DNA of 64,000 nucleotides. Source: Methylophilaceae bacterium (GTDB lineage: Bacteria > Pseudomonadota > Gammaproteobacteria > Burkholderiales > Methylophilaceae). The translations under genes were made by a program, and so were the position numbers. Position 1 is the stretch's first letter, and the number at the start of each line of letters is the position of its first letter. Below, piece after piece: positions 61,083 to 64,000 of the stretch. The notes below the pieces were generated by a model that had not been told where the DNA came from, ran no database searches, and was given only the letters and a program-made list of their open reading frames with translations. The stretch covers positions 327,490 through 391,489 of the forward strand of contig JAOLWQ010000001.1 in NCBI GenBank assembly GCA_028342535.1. The letters run 5' to 3'.

Positions 61083-62468
61083 ATGAAAAAAAACTCAAAA
61101 CTTAAATTACAACTTTTAATTCAAAATTGGTTTTTTGTTTTACTCTTTGCAGTATTAGTAATGCTATTTGGATATTTATCAAATCAATTTGTGGTAACAA
61201 AAGATGTTACACAAGCAAACAGAAATACCCTGACAAAAGGAAGTATTGAAGTTCTTCAAAATATGCCACATCCTATAAATTTAACTGTCTTTGCAACAAA
61301 AGATGATGTTAATAATGGAGATACATTTAGACAGGGTATTATAAACTTTATAGCTAGGTACCAAAGAACAAAGAGTGATATAAACATAAAATTTATAAGT
61401 CCAGTTGAAGAGCCAAAATTAGCTCAAGAAATGGGCATCAGGATTGATGGCGAAGTTATTGTGGAGTACAACAAAAGATCTGAACATATCTCCCCTCCAT
61501 TTGCAGAACAAGATTTAACAAATCTACTTGTTCGGTTAACTCGTACAAATGAGCAACCCATTTTATATTTAGACGGTCATGGTGAAAAGAACTTAATAGG
61601 TACTAAAAATAACGATTTAGGTGAATTTGGTAAACAATTAGAAAAGAAGGGGTTCAAATTTTCGAATCCAGATTTAACTGTTCTGAATGAAGTTCCAAAA
61701 GAGGGAGGTTTGTTGGTAATTGCAAGTCCTCAAGTAAATGTAAGCAAAGTTGAGTCAAATAAGATTGTTAAATATTTACAAGCAGGAGGGAATATTCTCT
61801 GGCTATTAGATGATGATAATTTAAAAGGGCTGGAAAATGTTGCTGAATATTTAGAATTAAATGTTTCACAAGGAAAAGTAATAGATCCTTCTTCGTCACA
61901 ATTTGGAGCAAATGAAAATGTTTCTTTTGCAACTTTCTATGGCGACCATCCGATAACTAATAGCTTTATGCTTAGAACCCTCTATAACGGAGCACATGAA
62001 GTAAGTGCAAAAGGAACATATGAAAATGGGTGGAAGGTAAGTAAATTAATTGAAGTTGCAGGGAGTGGGTGGCTGGAGGGTAAAGGCAAAAAAGCAGATC
62101 AGAAGTTAATTTTTGATAAAACTAAAGATAAAAAAGGCCCAATCAATATAGGTTTAGCTTTTAATAGAAAATTTGAAGAAAAAGGGCAAAGGGTAATTGT
62201 TATAGGAAACGCGGCTTTTTTATCAAACAGTTTTATTACTTCAGGAGGTAATTTGGATCTTGGAATTAATATAATTAATTGGTTAGCTGGCGATGAAAAA
62301 TTAATTACAATACAGCCTATGCCACTAAAAGATGTAAATGTAACGATACCAAATGATAGTAAATCTGTATTCCTTGCATGGACTATTTTTCATAGCTTTC
62401 AATACTTTATTCCTGTGATACTTTTTATAGCTGGATTCGTTATTTGGTTTAGAAGAAGAAAGGCGTAG
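61083..62468 (+). CDS. GldG-like ABC-associated extracytoplasmic protein
   Basis: N- and C-terminal TM helices around large domain; FVVTKDVTQANRNTLTKGSIEVLQNM. Confidence 0.85.
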   Translation: MKKNSKLKLQLLIQNWFFVLLFAVLVMLFGYLSNQFVVTKDVTQANRNTLTKGSIEVLQNMPHPINLTVFATKDDVNNGDTFRQGIINFIARYQRTKSDINIKFISPVEEPKLAQEMGIRIDGEVIVEYNKRSEHISPPFAEQDLTNLLVRLTRTNEQPILYLDGHGEKNLIGTKNNDLGEFGKQLEKKGFKFSNPDLTVLNEVPKEGGLLVIASPQVNVSKVESNKIVKYLQAGGNILWLLDDDNLKGLENVAEYLELNVSQGKVIDPSSSQFGANENVSFATFYGDHPITNSFMLRTLYNGAHEVSAKGTYENGWKVSKLIEVAGSGWLEGKGKKADQKLIFDKTKDKKGPINIGLAFNRKFEEKGQRVIVIGNAAFLSNSFITSGGNLDLGINIINWLAGDEKLITIQPMPLKDVNVTIPNDSKSVFLAWTIFHSFQYFIPVILFIAGFVIWFRRRKA

Positions 62469-62472
62469 AAGT

Positions 62473-63369
62473 ATGAAAATTAGATGGTTAATAAATATTG
62501 GGTTATTGCTTATTGTTTTAATAACCTTTTTTTATTCTTGGACAATTTTTCAAAAAGAACCCCTTGAATCTACAAGGTTTGAGTTAACTAAATTTAAATT
62601 ATCAGATTTTAATGAACTTAAGATAGACTTTCCATCGAAGATAAGTACCCATTTTAAAATAATTGATAATCATTGGGTAATGATTTCTCCTCATAAAGCA
62701 AGAGCAGATGAGCTCTACGTTTATAGAATACTTTCCTTACTTGCTGCTTCTAGTTTAGAAAAATTAAGTGCAGATGATTTATCAAAATATGGATTAGATC
62801 AGCCAGATTTAAAAATAACTTTTTTAGGAAAAAATCTTAATGAGGTGATTTTATTTGGAACTTATAACCCAATAAATGAGGATCAATATGTTCTGTATAA
62901 AGAAAACGTTTATCTTATTAGTGGCGGGTATTCTGAAACAGCATCTTTCATGCCAGTAGAGTTAATAGACAAAAATCCAATTGCAAAATCTGAGAAAATA
63001 AAAAGTTTTGATTTTTCTCGCCTGGAGCAATGGCAAGATTCTCGCCTAAAATTAAATTATACCAATAATATTTGGAGCGTTAAGGGTAAAAATCTTTCAA
63101 TTACCCAGGCTGATGTAAATGAATGGTTCGAAATGACATGGAAAAATATTCCAGCAAAATCAGTTGAGCCTTATAAGATGAATGAAAGAGTTGGTTATAA
63201 AAGTTTTGATATTGTTGTTAACAATAATCAGAAACTAACTTTTTATAGAATTCAAGAATCTCCCGAAGTTCTTTTATTTAGAAAAGACGAAGGGCTTTTG
63301 TATCATTTTCCTGGGGACTTAGGCTTTACAATGCTTAATCCTCACCTTAAACAAAAAGAAGAAAAGTAG
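62473..63369 (+). CDS. DUF4340 domain protein
   Basis: N-terminal TM; position downstream of GldG-like gene; AASSLEKLSADDLSKYGLDQPDLKITF. Confidence 0.82.
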   Translation: MKIRWLINIGLLLIVLITFFYSWTIFQKEPLESTRFELTKFKLSDFNELKIDFPSKISTHFKIIDNHWVMISPHKARADELYVYRILSLLAASSLEKLSADDLSKYGLDQPDLKITFLGKNLNEVILFGTYNPINEDQYVLYKENVYLISGGYSETASFMPVELIDKNPIAKSEKIKSFDFSRLEQWQDSRLKLNYTNNIWSVKGKNLSITQADVNEWFEMTWKNIPAKSVEPYKMNERVGYKSFDIVVNNNQKLTFYRIQESPEVLLFRKDEGLLYHFPGDLGFTMLNPHLKQKEEK

Positions 63370-64000
63370 TGCCGGAACTACCGGAGGTTGAAGTTACCCG
63401 GCTTGGATTAAAACCACTTTTAAGGAGTAAAGTTGGTAAAGTAATTATTAGAAATTATTCATTACGCTGGCCCATTCATTCAAAACTTCCTGAATTATTA
63501 AAAAACCAAACTCTTTTAGATTTAAGTAGAAGGGGAAAATACATACTTGCTAAGTTTACTAGCGGAACTCTAATTATTCACCTTGGGATGTCAGGTAGAT
63601 TATGTATTGTATCCACTAGCGAAGCTTTAAACAAACATGATCACGTAGATATTCAATTTAAGCAAAATAAATTAATTTTACGATATCGAGACCCAAGAAG
63701 ATTTGGATCTTTTTTATGGACAGAAGAAGACCCTTACAGTCATAAGTTAATTAAAAATTTGGGACCAGAGCCACTTAATGATGAATTCGATGCTAAATAT
63801 CTTTTCATAAGATTAAAAAGTAAAAAACAATGTATTAAAAATGCAATTATGAATAGCAACATAGTAGTGGGTGTTGGAAATATATATGCAAGTGAGGCAC
63901 TTTATGATTCAGGGATTAGGCCTAATAGAATTTCAAAAAAAGTCTCAATGAAAGAAGTGGTAAGCTTAGTTAAATCAATAAAAAATATAATTAAAAAAGC
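63369..64000 (+). CDS. mutM: Formamidopyrimidine-DNA glycosylase, 3'-truncated by window end
   Basis: GTG start overlapping previous stop (TAGTG): MPELPEVEVTRLGLKPLLRSKV...HLGMSGRL...RDPRRFGSFLW. Confidence 0.95.
   Translation, partial: MPELPEVEVTRLGLKPLLRSKVGKVIIRNYSLRWPIHSKLPELLKNQTLLDLSRRGKYILAKFTSGTLIIHLGMSGRLCIVSTSEALNKHDHVDIQFKQNKLILRYRDPRRFGSFLWTEEDPYSHKLIKNLGPEPLNDEFDAKYLFIRLKSKKQCIKNAIMNSNIVVGVGNIYASEALYDSGIRPNRISKKVSMKEVVSLVKSIKNIIKK

Overview
AT-rich, gene-dense bacterial chromosome segment. The gene content and order look like a streamlined betaproteobacterial methylotroph (Methylophilales/OM43-like). This is inferred from an mxaRSACKL-type methanol-dehydrogenase accessory operon plus betaproteobacterial synteny such as lolB-ispE-tRNA-Gln-prs-rplY-pth-ychF and miaB-phoH-ybeY-corC-lnt-glyQ-glyS. 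Most of the window is housekeeping: recA/recX/alaS/lysC, panBCD/folK/pcnB, glyQS, an ompR/envZ-type two-component pair, and a GldA/F/G-like ABC operon next to mutM. I see five tRNAs and no rRNA, CRISPR array, prophage or transposon. The observations most worth a second look are: (1) a complete mxaRSACKL-like cluster with no mxaFJGI beside it; (2) a secreted two-EF-hand protein whose first loop (DTDADDTLDVFE) has an Asp at position 9, as in lanmodulin loops; (3) twin tRNA-Arg genes identical over 77 nt except the wobble base (TCG vs ACG); (4) the ispE stop codon lying inside the downstream tRNA-Gln; (5) an unannotated 25-aa membrane micro-ORF with a good ribosome-binding site. I found no clear evidence of a wholly new multi-gene system.
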